Positions 25,101 through 32,387 are shown, counted from the stretch's first letter. The stretch is DNA of 64,000 bases from SKLM01 sp964575455 (GCA_964575455.1 CAZNRX010000002.1:62001-126000), one strand, 5' to 3'. Numbers and translations are program-made. Notes: generated from the sequence alone by a model not told the origin.

Positions 25101-27957
25101 TGAGAGAGCGGTTGGGGTGAATCCCGATGATCCGGAGGCGCACTTTGAGCTGGGCCGGACGTACCGCCGCTTCGGCCGAGACTGTGAAGCGGTGGCTGAG
25201 TATCAGATGGCTGCGAAGTTGGCCCAGGAGAGGCCGGGATGTGATGCCACTCCAGTGTATCATCTCCACCTTGCCGAGGCCCTGCACAGCGTCGGTGAGC
25301 GAATGGAGGCTACGGAGGCTCTGTCGAAGGCGATCAGCCTGGATCCAAGCGACGCTCAAGCTCACTATCGTCTGGGCGTGATGCTTGAGGAGGAGGGTGA
25401 CCTTGAGAGAGCGCTTGCTGAGTATCGGGAAGCGTCGTCGATCCGCCCGGATCACGTCCGCTATCGTCACAGCATCGGCTCGGTTCTCTATCGTCTGGGG
25501 GATTACGGACAGGCCATAGAGGTCCTGCAGGAGGCATTGGCGCGCCCGCGCTCCCCCCGGGACGGCGGGGATGCCCATGCCCCGTTGGGGCACGCCTACG
25601 CCTTGTTGGGGCGCGCTCATGCGGCGTTGGGTGAGCATCCCGAGGCCGTCAAAGCCTATCAGCGGGCGATTGCCTTGGCGCCAGAGGCCGCAGCTTACCA
25701 TCGTGACCTGGGGTGTCTCTTCCAGGAGCTGGGCGACCGTGAGGCTGCTGCGGAATCCCTGCAGGAAGCGATCTCTCTCGATGAGAACGACGCCGAAGCG
25801 CATCAGGCGCTGGGCGAACTCTGGGAAGCGAGCGCAAAAGGGGACACGAAGGGCGCGAAAGATGGCGATGCCTCGGCTCTGGAAGCGGCGCTTTCCGAGT
25901 ATCGTCAGGCGGCCGATCTGGCTCCCCATGCGGTGAGGAGTCTGCGGGCGTGTGGACGGGTTCTTCGCAAGCTCGGGCGCTATGAGGAGGCCGGGGAGGC
26001 CTTGGAGGAGGCTCTGAGGGTCGACCGAGAGCATGCAGCGTCGCACTATGAGCTAGGGCTCACGCTTGAGGCCCAGGATCAGTGTGAGGCTGCGCGCTCG
26101 CACTACAAGGACGCCATTGCGTTGAGCCCCGACAGACCGGAGTATCGCGTCCGATTGGGCGCTGTCTGGCGGAAGATCGGGCTAAGAGAGCGCGTGCTGC
26201 AGCAGGTGGGGGCGTCTGATAGGTGCGTCGCACCAACGGCAGGTGCAACGCACCGGGGTGAACGCGACCTCGACGAGGGGATTGCCTCTCTTCAGACGGC
26301 TGTGGAGCTGGGGGAGGAGTCACCAGCTCTCCATGCAGAGCTCGGCACACTTCTGTTCTTGCGCGGCCGCCTGGATGAGGCGGTGCCCAAGCTGCGCAGG
26401 GCGCTCGAAGCAGCGCCCGAGAACGCTTTCCCCCATCGGGCGTTGGGCATGGCCTATCGGGAAATCGGTGACTACGAGGGCAGCGTTCGGGAGCTGCGCA
26501 TGGCGGAGAGCCTTGAGCCTGAGTCCGCTGAGACTCAGTATGAGCTGGCTCTCACGTTGGAGGGACACGAAGAGGAACACGAAGGGCACGAAAGGGGACA
26601 CAAAGGGCGCGAAGAAGGACACGAAAGAACCGAGGTCGGTGCTTCGAAGGGCGAGGCTTTGGAGGCTTTCAGGCGGGCGACGCATCTGGCTCCATCCTGT
26701 GCGATCTATCATTATGCCCTGGGCGAGAGGTTGCTGAGAAGCGGTCGCTATGATCAGGCTGAGGCCTCGCTGGAGGAGGCTTTGAAGCTAGAGCCTGGTG
26801 TTGCCTCCTGGTCCGCCACGCTGGGTGACGTGTACGCCGAGCAGAGCCGTTATGACGTCGCCCTGGAGCAGTATGAGCAGGCCTTGGAGTCGCAGCCGGA
26901 GGAGGTGGCCTACCTCCATCGAGCGGCTCTGGCCCACAATCACCTTGGGCGCGAGGGGCAGGGTGGTTGGCGTCGCAGCCGTGAGCTGCTGGAGCAGGCC
27001 GTGGCGCTGGATCCGGGCAACGCCGAGATCCTCTCCGATCTCGGTGACGTCTACTACCGTCAGGGCCAGTATCGCGACGCTGAGGAGATGTACACCCGGG
27101 CGGCTCAGCTGGAGCCAGAGAATCCGTCCCACCTGCTTGATCTCGGCCAGGTGGCCATTGAGCAGGGCGAAACTGACGAGGCCTTGAGCAAATTCAAGGA
27201 AGCTGTTGAGCGGGGCGAGGACTACACGCCAGCGTATGAGCGCATAGGCGCATTGTACGAGCGGAAGCAGCAGTGGGGCAAGTCTCTAGAGGCGTATCGC
27301 CAGGCGATAGCCCTACAGCCCGATCATGCTCTCTTCCATTTCAAGGTCGGCGGCATTCATAAGCACCTGGGCCAGTACGAGGAGGCCGCTGAACAGCTGG
27401 AGAGGGCGGTCGAGCTGGATCCCACGATGACCGAGGGCTATGGCCAGTTGGGCGAGGCGTATGAGGCCCAACAGCGGTACGACGAAGCGATGCAGGCGTA
27501 CGAACACGCGATTGTGATAGCTCCGCAGGAGGCGGCTCATCACGAACGCATGGGCAGGCTCTGTCGCAGGCTTGGGCATCTGGACAAGGCCCTGGTCCAC
27601 CTCCGCGAGCTGGTCGAGCTCGATCCGGAGGATCCGACAGCCTATTACGAGCTGGGTAAGGTCTATGAAGCCCGTGAGGCGTGTGACGATGCGCTGGAGG
27701 CCTACCTGGAGGCGTGCGAACGGGATGCCGGCGAGGCCGAATATCACTACAGCGCCGGCGTGATGTACAAGCATCTGAAGCGGTATCCGGAGGCTGCTGC
27801 CAAGCTGCGCAGGGCTATCAAGCTGCAGCCTGGTCACGCTGATGCTTACAAGCAGTGGGCTGCGGTGAGCGCTATGTCATTTATCTGGCGCGAACGTAGG
27901 GAGACGACGGGGGCAGGGAGCGGGGGAAGGGGTGGAGGTGCGTCGCACGCGGCTTAG
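22186..27957 (+). CDS. Giant tetratricopeptide-repeat scaffold protein
   Basis: 1923 residues made almost wholly of TPR units of about 34 residues (recurring pattern W/YxxLG..Y...G....A...Y..A..L.P). TPR solenoids bind peptides and assemble complexes. No signal peptide, TM segment or catalytic domain is visible, so a cytoplasmic scaffold is likely. The TPR run is interrupted by unrelated charged spacers that coincide with DNA repeats: KGDTKGAKDGD (25841-25860), GASDRCVAPTAGATHRGE (26217-26256) and a His/Glu/Lys-rich stretch (26563-26629). The C-terminus (ETTGAGSGGRGGGASHAA) is also repeat-derived. It lies between the kinase and a caspase-fold protease gene; TPR-protease pairs are a recurring theme in bacterial caspase-like systems. 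ATG 22186 follows GGAGACGCTT. Confidence 0.9.
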   Translation: MIDIEKRESRVGHHHDLAVAHRESGSDKEAMAEYRSALHEADHLYARISLELGLVFQSRGSYEKALDAFERGLSRVPDEVSCLFAAGVTLNRLGRCEEALGKLEQALDHDVDRAAIYQEIGQAYGRRGWYSEALQALQQALELRSAQSPDRQAGSRAQAQRHLGARRAPLHRDTAAVLSKLGRREEAIAHLEQALELLPEEAAESPAGGLPTVYLTPGIAISAQIPESGAEVVPTQAAWQCELGALYEDAGRLREAVDAYREAVSLQPNHPVCNHYLGAAHRRLGEPRSTASTDEAVRYLRRAVELSPNQAEWRAELAEALAASERWKQALNEYRRAIEIDAEEALYHYGAGRVLHQLGDYGPALQELERATSLSPSHAASHHQIGLIHESQGRWEEALEQYQLACALAPDQSVYYRDLGVAHGRLRKRDGDGRYPKDGDYPRALEALRKAAHLEESADVYGQQGMVHEDYEAYDEALKAYRKAARLEPERGGAYRLRAGLVCQRLGRHEEALEFLTEACDLLPQDPTSHYHLGRSYDCLGRTDEALGAYRRAANLAPHEPVYRLELGRAAHRLGRLNEAQNETRRALQLHHDDAEIRAQLGAIADARGDRDEALAHYQRAAELGPDQARYAMKVAALYRRMGRCEEALEALEKGLRADPKDADLHNELGRLHQDQGDDERALKAYEEAVALQPGEPRYHRNRASALRKLGRVDEAASALRKAIQLDDESAAAYHQLGVVLALQVDRGHLQRKEEALEAFRTALKLSPERAEAYYDYGRYCQRLGDHGEAIKALKHALDPAGNEHGGRDDERASRSRLARGLEHQGHDATLERARHRDKRLRRSGWPEAYYHLGRSYQSRGDTEQALRNYRRAAELAPQEAAYARAIGLVYRKLGRIDDAISRLEEAVALRPEDASLRRELGDTFVARRWLPEALDQYQEAARLAPEDAVCHRSVGTTWRELGEPAKAIDSLERAVGVNPDDPEAHFELGRTYRRFGRDCEAVAEYQMAAKLAQERPGCDATPVYHLHLAEALHSVGERMEATEALSKAISLDPSDAQAHYRLGVMLEEEGDLERALAEYREASSIRPDHVRYRHSIGSVLYRLGDYGQAIEVLQEALARPRSPRDGGDAHAPLGHAYALLGRAHAALGEHPEAVKAYQRAIALAPEAAAYHRDLGCLFQELGDREAAAESLQEAISLDENDAEAHQALGELWEASAKGDTKGAKDGDASALEAALSEYRQAADLAPHAVRSLRACGRVLRKLGRYEEAGEALEEALRVDREHAASHYELGLTLEAQDQCEAARSHYKDAIALSPDRPEYRVRLGAVWRKIGLRERVLQQVGASDRCVAPTAGATHRGERDLDEGIASLQTAVELGEESPALHAELGTLLFLRGRLDEAVPKLRRALEAAPENAFPHRALGMAYREIGDYEGSVRELRMAESLEPESAETQYELALTLEGHEEEHEGHERGHKGREEGHERTEVGASKGEALEAFRRATHLAPSCAIYHYALGERLLRSGRYDQAEASLEEALKLEPGVASWSATLGDVYAEQSRYDVALEQYEQALESQPEEVAYLHRAALAHNHLGREGQGGWRRSRELLEQAVALDPGNAEILSDLGDVYYRQGQYRDAEEMYTRAAQLEPENPSHLLDLGQVAIEQGETDEALSKFKEAVERGEDYTPAYERIGALYERKQQWGKSLEAYRQAIALQPDHALFHFKVGGIHKHLGQYEEAAEQLERAVELDPTMTEGYGQLGEAYEAQQRYDEAMQAYEHAIVIAPQEAAHHERMGRLCRRLGHLDKALVHLRELVELDPEDPTAYYELGKVYEAREACDDALEAYLEACERDAGEAEYHYSAGVMYKHLKRYPEAAAKLRRAIKLQPGHADAYKQWAAVSAMSFIWRERRETTGAGSGGRGGGASHAA
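25841..25860 (+). repeat. Family A repeat in the TPR gene
   Basis: GGGACACGAAGGGCGCGAAA, in frame, encoding GDTKGAK between two TPR units. Confidence 0.6.
26217..26256 (+). repeat. Family D hairpin repeat, copy 1, in the TPR gene
   Basis: Starts TCTGATAGGTGC. Arms GGTGCGT (26222-26228) and ACGCACC (26248-26254) pair perfectly. It is read through in frame as DRCVAPTAGATHRG. Confidence 0.7.
26563..26629 (+). repeat. Expanded family A array in the TPR gene
   Basis: About seven 9-bp-like units of the GGACACGAA / GGGCACGAA type. In frame it encodes a His/Glu/Gly/Lys-rich linker (GHEEEHEGHERGHKGREEGH). Confidence 0.75.
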
Positions 27958-27986
27958 CTTCGCACGCTGGGCACGTGCAACGCACC
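27937..27986 (+). repeat. Family D hairpin repeat, copy 2, across the end of the TPR gene
   Basis: Outer arms GGTGCGT (27937-27943) and ACGCACC (27980-27986) match copy 1. The loop holds GCGGCTTAGCTTCGCACG, also present near 44421, and supplies the TPR stop codon (TAG). Confidence 0.65.
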
Positions 27987-28002
27987 GGTGGGAGGTAAGG
28001 AT

Positions 28003-30165
28003 ATGTCGTCAGCGACCAGGTCGACCCAAGATCAGGGGGCGAAGGTGGTGCAGGAAGCGCAGATGGAGGTGGATCGTCTGATCGCCACGCTCGCCAGCGA
28101 CGGGCCGACGGGGGACACGAAAGACAACGCGAAGGACACGAAGGACACGAGAGCGCCTGAGCACGCTGTGCAGGTGCCGTGGCCGGACGGCGCGTTTGAG
28201 AGCATAGAGCTTGGGAACACGAGGGACACGAACGGCGCGAAGGCACCCGAGGCGGATGAGCCTCGCCTGGCGAGCTCAGACACTGCGTTTGTGCATCTGA
28301 TCATCTCCAGCAAACGAGCGCTGACGAGGAGATATGGCAGGCTTGGTTTTCAGCAGCTGGACAGCGATCTGCGCGACCTCAAACAGGCGATCGAGGCTGG
28401 GAGTAGGCGGTCTGGGGGCGGACTGCACGTCGGAAGTGAAAGCCAACCCGGGAGTACACGGCACTCCGGGAGTACACGGCACTCCTATGCTGATCTGGAG
28501 GTTATCGTAGCTTACGTCGATGATGAGGCGTCTATGGCCCGATTTGGGCTCCAGCCTGTGGATCCGACCAACCCATGGCAGGTAAAGAAGCTCGTGGACA
28601 GCCTGGATGCTCGGCTCGCTGAGCAAGGGGGGGAGGTCCGATACTTGCTGATCGTTGGCGGGGATGGGATCATCCCTTTTCATCGCTTGCCCAACCCGGT
28701 CGACGACCAGGATTCGGATGTCCCTTCTGACAATCCGTACGCCAGTCGGGATGCCAACTATCTGATACCGGAGCGAGCGGTTGGTAGGATGCCTGATGGT
28801 GAGAAGGATGGCGCCGGATTCCTCCATAACCTCATTCGGACCGCGGCGGAGGCCCATCGTCAGTATGGGAGCTCCACCCAGGATAGCCCCCTCAGTGCGG
28901 CATCCAAGGGGTTGCTCAGTGTCTTGAGCGCAGTCCTTGACAGGATAAGACAGCCTGATAGGAACGGCCACGAGCTGGGGTATTCGGCCAGCATCTGGCG
29001 GAAGGCATCGCGTGCAGTTTTTCGCGTTATTGCTGATGATGTCGATGTGCAATTGAGGACGTGTCCGCCTCTGACGTATGAGGGCTTCCAAGTCGTGGAA
29101 TCGCCCCATCTCAGCTATTTCAACCTGCACGGTATTGAGGATGGGCCAAACTGGTACGGACAGCGGGATACTCTCTTCCCGGCTGACTACCCGCTCTTTC
29201 CATTGGCTCTGCGACCTCAGGATCCAGGCATCGATGAGCACGCCAACTCCGTGGTCTTCACCGAGGCTTGCTACGGGGCGAACATCCTGGGGAAGAGCGA
29301 GGGCGACTCGATTGCGCTGCGGTTGATGGGTGTGGGGGCGTTGGCCGTGGTCGGCTCGACTAAGGTCTCCTATGGCTCGATCGCTCCACCTCTGCTGAGT
29401 GCAGATCTCGTTGGTAAGCACTTCTGGGAGGGACTGCTGGTCGGGAGCAAGCGCCATGCCAAGGGGGTAGAGGACGCTCCTATGACGGTTGGCGAGGCCT
29501 TGCGACATGCCAAGGTGAGCCTGGCAAGCGAGATGCAGGAGCGAGAGGGCTACCTGGACGATGAGGATCAGAAGGCCCTTATTAGCTTCGTTCTGTATGG
29601 AGATCCTTCGCTGCCGATCACCTCGATTCACGTGGGGGCGGCGGTGAGCGCCTCGTCTGCTCGTCTCTGTTCTCCGATCATCTGTTCGGACAGGGCGGGT
29701 GTCTATCTCGATGCGGTCACGCCGGGGCTAGACGCCACGTCTGTGCAGAAGGGTCTACCAGCGAAGCCTGCCTCGGACGAGCTGGTGACCAGGGTGAAGG
29801 CTCGCATTGAGACGAGCCTGCCCCATATGTCGCACGCAAAGGTGCGAGCGAGGCCGTTGACGATGTGCACCGTCGTGTGCGAGGACGGCGACTGTTACCT
29901 GTTCGATGAGGGGAGGCGAAGGGGGACGGGGGGGCGTCGTGCTGTCAGCACCTTCGACGTGCCGCTCTCGCTCGAGCAGAAGGGCTTGAACCGGGAGGGA
30001 AGGGGCTGGGCTCTGACGCTGCAGAAGGACATTGCGGTTAGCGAGTACGAAGGGGACATGCGAGGCGGCGGGCGAGATCGCCCAGGCCCCCACGCGCACC
30101 ATCAGGTGGTCAAGGTGGTTGTGGACAAGAGTGGGCATATACTGAAGATGGCTGTATCGAAGTAG
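28003..30165 (+). CDS. Clan CD (caspase/gingipain-fold) cysteine protease
   Basis: 720 residues. The core has the His-Cys dyad expected of the fold: H376 in LSYFNLHGIEDGPNWYG and C423 in SVVFTEACYGANI, 47 residues apart and each after a hydrophobic strand. The N-terminal third contains strands VRYLLIVGGDGIIPFHRLPNP and ANYLIPERAVGRMPD, typical of C25-like peptidases. No signal peptide is seen. The last 130 residues form a separate domain ending RDRPGPHAHHQVVKVVVDKS-type strands, homologous to the whole product of the gene at 32064. The N-terminal 100 residues carry two CACGAAGG arrays and residues near 150 carry GSTRHSGSTRHS from tandem 18-bp repeats. Start ATG 28003 follows GGGAGGTAAGG. Its target could be a TPR-bound or division protein; that is inference. 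Confidence 0.85.
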   Translation: MSSATRSTQDQGAKVVQEAQMEVDRLIATLASDGPTGDTKDNAKDTKDTRAPEHAVQVPWPDGAFESIELGNTRDTNGAKAPEADEPRLASSDTAFVHLIISSKRALTRRYGRLGFQQLDSDLRDLKQAIEAGSRRSGGGLHVGSESQPGSTRHSGSTRHSYADLEVIVAYVDDEASMARFGLQPVDPTNPWQVKKLVDSLDARLAEQGGEVRYLLIVGGDGIIPFHRLPNPVDDQDSDVPSDNPYASRDANYLIPERAVGRMPDGEKDGAGFLHNLIRTAAEAHRQYGSSTQDSPLSAASKGLLSVLSAVLDRIRQPDRNGHELGYSASIWRKASRAVFRVIADDVDVQLRTCPPLTYEGFQVVESPHLSYFNLHGIEDGPNWYGQRDTLFPADYPLFPLALRPQDPGIDEHANSVVFTEACYGANILGKSEGDSIALRLMGVGALAVVGSTKVSYGSIAPPLLSADLVGKHFWEGLLVGSKRHAKGVEDAPMTVGEALRHAKVSLASEMQEREGYLDDEDQKALISFVLYGDPSLPITSIHVGAAVSASSARLCSPIICSDRAGVYLDAVTPGLDATSVQKGLPAKPASDELVTRVKARIETSLPHMSHAKVRARPLTMCTVVCEDGDCYLFDEGRRRGTGGRRAVSTFDVPLSLEQKGLNREGRGWALTLQKDIAVSEYEGDMRGGGRDRPGPHAHHQVVKVVVDKSGHILKMAVSK
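28112..28153 (+). repeat. Family A array in the protease gene, first
   Basis: Units GGGACACGAAAGACAACGCG and AAGGACACGAAGGACACGAG, in frame, encoding GDTKDNAKDTKDTR. Confidence 0.65.
28214..28242 (+). repeat. Family A array in the protease gene, second
   Basis: Encodes GNTRDTNGAKA from GGGAACACGAGGGACACGAA and a following GGCGCGAAGG. Confidence 0.6.
28450..28485 (+). repeat. Family B repeat, two identical tandem 18-bp units in the protease gene
   Basis: GGGAGTACACGGCACTCC repeated twice exactly, encoding GSTRHSGSTRHS. Confidence 0.85.
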
Positions 30166-30184
30166 GTGTGGGGCTCGAAAGACG

Positions 30185-30655
30185 ATGTTGATAGGTGAAT
30201 TTCGCTGCAGCACTGACGGTGAGGGCCGCTTGATGATCCCCTCGGCGTTCCGTGACGACCTCGTCGAGGGCGCGACGGTGACGCGCGGCATCGAACGGTG
30301 TCTGTTGGTCTATCCTGCCACCGAGTGGCGGACGCTTGCAGAGAGGATACGGCGTCTGCCCCTGACTAATCAGTCTGCCCGTGCCTTCAATCGCTTCATC
30401 TTCTCGGGAGCTGCGGTCTGCCCATGCGGTCATACCGGGAAGACGAAGAGCGCGAAGGACGCGAATGAGTTGCCGAGCAGGCTGCCTTTGCCCGATCAGC
30501 TGCGCCGGTACGCGCACATTGAGGAGGAGGCCATCGTCGTCGGTCTTCTCTCTCACCTGGAAATATGGTCTCCCGAGCGGTGGCGGAGAGCCAAGTCCTC
30601 CTTCGTCGAAGAGGGCGTTGCTCTGGCGGAGGCGTTGAGTGAATCTGGGATCTAG
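30185..30655 (+). CDS. mraZ: MraZ-family transcriptional regulator with an internal insertion
   Basis: 156 residues with two SpoVT/AbrB-like halves. Half 1: GEFRCSTDGEGRLMIPSAFRDDL, VTRGIERCLLVYPATEWRTL, RLPLTNQSARAFNRFIFSGA. Half 2: LPLPDQLRRYAHIEEEAIVVGLLSHLEIWSPERW. These match MraZ, a regulator of the division and wall cluster that binds DNA repeats upstream of its own gene. In the middle, where half 2 normally starts with DKQGRI-like residues, there is CPCGHTGKTKSAKDANELPSR instead, containing a CACGAAGG-type repeat product. The conserved DxxGRI turn of half 2 is therefore missing, which may alter DNA binding. It is 20 bp after the protease gene and 78 bp before ftsZ; mraW, ftsL and pbp genes are absent. 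Confidence 0.88.
   Translation: MLIGEFRCSTDGEGRLMIPSAFRDDLVEGATVTRGIERCLLVYPATEWRTLAERIRRLPLTNQSARAFNRFIFSGAAVCPCGHTGKTKSAKDANELPSRLPLPDQLRRYAHIEEEAIVVGLLSHLEIWSPERWRRAKSSFVEEGVALAEALSESGI
30437..30466 (+). repeat. Family A repeat inside mraZ
   Basis: GAAGACGAAGAGCGCGAAGG and a following ACGCGAATG, encoding GKTKSAKDANE at the join between the two MraZ halves. Confidence 0.55.
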
Positions 30656-30711
30656 AACACGAAGACACGAGAGACACGAACTGGAAGCTGAAGAGCGCGA
30701 AGAGCACAGAA
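30655..30711 (+). repeat. Family A array between mraZ and ftsZ
   Basis: AACACGAAGACACGAGAGAC and later AGAGCGCGAAGAGCACAG fill almost the whole 78-bp gap. These direct repeats lie where a regulator could bind. Confidence 0.65.
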
Positions 30712-30732
30712 TGGAGCAGGGGGAGGTCAATC

Positions 30733-32061
30733 ATGGGTGAAGTGATGAGGGGGATAGGCACCAAACACGAAGAACGCGAAATCTCGGGGCTGGGCGGCGT
30801 TCCTGAGCTTGTGAAAGGGTCGGGGCGGCAGGCAGCATCTGATAGGTGCCCCGCACGCACGGAACGTGCAGGGCACCGAGGTGGCGCATCCATCAAGGTG
30901 ATCGGTTTGGGCGGTGCTGGCAGCAACGCGGTCGATCGGATGATTCAGGTGGGCATCCCGGAGGTCGACTTCATCGCTGCTAACACGGATGCCCAGGCGT
31001 TGACCAGATCGGAAGCGCCGTGTAAGATCGTGCTGGGCGAGAGGTTCGCCGGCGGCTTAGGAGCTGGCGGAGATCCCCTTGTCGGAACTGAGGCCGCTGA
31101 GCGGAGCCGGGAGAGGCTCTGCGAGGCGCTTCGTGGTGCTGACATGGTCTTCATCGCCGCGGGAATGGGAGGTGGCACGGGCACGGGGGCCTCCCCCGTC
31201 GTGGCTCAAGTCGCCCGAGAACAGGATGCACTCACGATTGCGGTGGTCACGCGGCCCTTCTCGTTCGAGGGGAGCCGGCGCGAGGCAGTGGCTGAGGAGG
31301 GGATCAGGCATCTCCAGAAGGAGGTGGATACCCTGGTGGTCGTCTCCAACGATCGGCTGCTTGACGTGGTCAACCAACGGGTCTCCCTGGACGTCGCCTT
31401 CCGCATCGCCGATGAGGTGCTGCGCCAGGGCATTCAAGGTATCTCTGAGCTGGTGACCCAGCCTGGGTTGATCAACCTCGACTTCGCCGACGTCAAGTCG
31501 ATCATGGTCGGTCGCCCGGGAACCCGAAAGGCGCGAAAGGGATGTATGGGAGCGCTGGTATCCATCGGCTGTGGAGAGGGGAAGGACAAAGCGCTGGAGG
31601 CAGCCAGGATAGCGCTTGGCAGCCCACTCCTCGACGTTGCGTCGGTGAAGGGAAGCGATGGTCTGCTGGTCAACTTGACGGGAGGCGAGGATCTCACCTT
31701 GGCGGAGGTAGACAGTGCCATGCAGATGATATCTGGTGCGGCGATGCCGCACGCCGAGATCCTCTTCGGGGCTGTCATCGATCCGAAGATGGAGAATCGC
31801 GTTCAGATCACGCTGATCGCTACCGGCCTGGCGATTGACGACGAAAAGCACGGAGAGAGTGAACGGCCTGGGGACGGGCGCCGCGCCGGGAGTGAACGCC
31901 ACTCCGGGAGTAACCACCACTCCCAGCATCCTCGAGCATCCACTCCAGTGCCGTTTGACTCGGCCGTGATGTTCGGCCCGGGCATGGGCCGCGAGAGAGG
32001 GCTGCTTGCGGAGGCTGTGCCGGCTTTCTTGCGCCAGAGAGAGGCTGGGAGGCAGGGCTGA
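30733..32061 (+). CDS. ftsZ: Cell-division GTPase FtsZ with repeat-derived insertions
   Basis: 442 residues. IKVIGLGGAGSNAVDRM begins only at residue 54; the tubulin signature GGGTGTG is at 146-152, and the catalytic T7 loop NLDFADVKSIM at 248-258 (N248, D250, D253 present). The conserved C-terminal peptide appears as AVPAFLRQR. It should therefore polymerise and bind partners. Oddities: an N-terminal extension of about 53 residues built from CACGAAGG and GGTGC-hairpin repeats; ten extra basic residues (RPGTRKARKG, 261-270) straight after the T7 loop, where ordinary FtsZ reads M(S/A)GMG; and a C-terminal linker carrying GSERHSGSNHHS from two 18-bp repeats. A GGGGGAGGTC site precedes the start. 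No ftsA is nearby. Min proteins are encoded 22 kb upstream. Confidence 0.93.
   Translation: MGEVMRGIGTKHEEREISGLGGVPELVKGSGRQAASDRCPARTERAGHRGGASIKVIGLGGAGSNAVDRMIQVGIPEVDFIAANTDAQALTRSEAPCKIVLGERFAGGLGAGGDPLVGTEAAERSRERLCEALRGADMVFIAAGMGGGTGTGASPVVAQVAREQDALTIAVVTRPFSFEGSRREAVAEEGIRHLQKEVDTLVVVSNDRLLDVVNQRVSLDVAFRIADEVLRQGIQGISELVTQPGLINLDFADVKSIMVGRPGTRKARKGCMGALVSIGCGEGKDKALEAARIALGSPLLDVASVKGSDGLLVNLTGGEDLTLAEVDSAMQMISGAAMPHAEILFGAVIDPKMENRVQITLIATGLAIDDEKHGESERPGDGRRAGSERHSGSNHHSQHPRASTPVPFDSAVMFGPGMGRERGLLAEAVPAFLRQREAGRQG
30762..30780 (+). repeat. Family A repeat at the ftsZ N-terminus
   Basis: AAACACGAAGAACGCGAAA, encoding KHEEREI. Confidence 0.55.
30838..30886 (+). repeat. Family D hairpin repeat, copy 3, in ftsZ
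   Basis: Begins TCTGATAGGTGC like copy 1. Arms are GGTGCCC (30845-30851) and GGGCACC (30871-30877): both sides changed relative to copy 1, keeping the pairing. Confidence 0.7.
31518..31541 (+). repeat. Family A-like repeat after the FtsZ T7 loop
   Basis: GGGAACCCGAAAGGCGCGAA, then AGGG, encoding PGTRKARKG. Confidence 0.55.
31888..31923 (+). repeat. Family B repeat, two tandem units in the ftsZ C-terminal linker
   Basis: GGGAGTGAACGCCACTCC (31888-31905) and GGGAGTAACCACCACTCC (31906-31923). Confidence 0.8.
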
Positions 32062-32063
32062 CA

Positions 32064-32387
32064 ATGGTTGAGATGGAGGATCGATACGTCGACAAGGCAA
32101 GGGAGCTGGTGCTTGAGAGGTTCCCGGAGATGGTTGGTGCCGAAACGTCTGTGAACACGAAGGGCGCAAGGAGCACGAAACGCGCGAAGGGGGCGCCTGG
32201 TCACCCTGGCTCTGCCCAGCGAGGTGGTTCGAGGCAGGCCGACCTCGCGGGCTCAGGGCCCTGCGGGCGGTATGTGATCACTTTTGAAAAGGACGTCTGC
32301 CTGCCCGGAGGCCACAGCCTGAAGCGATTGGTGCGCGTCACGATGGATAGGTCTGGAGAGGTGGTCAGAATCACGTCTTCGAAGTAG
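32064..32387 (+). CDS. Small protein homologous to the C-terminal domain of the caspase-fold protease
   Basis: 107 residues, starting 2 bp after the ftsZ stop. Its C-terminal part reads YVITFEKDV, then LVRVTMDRSGEVVRITSSK; the protease ends with WALTLQKDI and VVKVVVDKSGHILKMAVSK, the same strand pattern and the same final SK. The N-terminal VDKARELVLERFPEMVGAE also resembles VTRVKARIETSLPHMSHAK of the protease. The middle is filled by a CACGAAGG array (TKGARSTKRAKGAPG). No TM or signal is seen. A free copy of a protease domain in the same operon could be an inhibitor, a docking partner or a subunit; the sequence does not say which. Confidence 0.78.
   Translation: MVEMEDRYVDKARELVLERFPEMVGAETSVNTKGARSTKRAKGAPGHPGSAQRGGSRQADLAGSGPCGRYVITFEKDVCLPGGHSLKRLVRVTMDRSGEVVRITSSK
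32152..32190 (+). repeat. Family A array in the small protease-related gene
   Basis: GAACACGAAGGGCGCAAGGA followed by GCACGAAACGCGCGAAGG, in frame, encoding NTKGARSTKRAKG. Confidence 0.6.
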
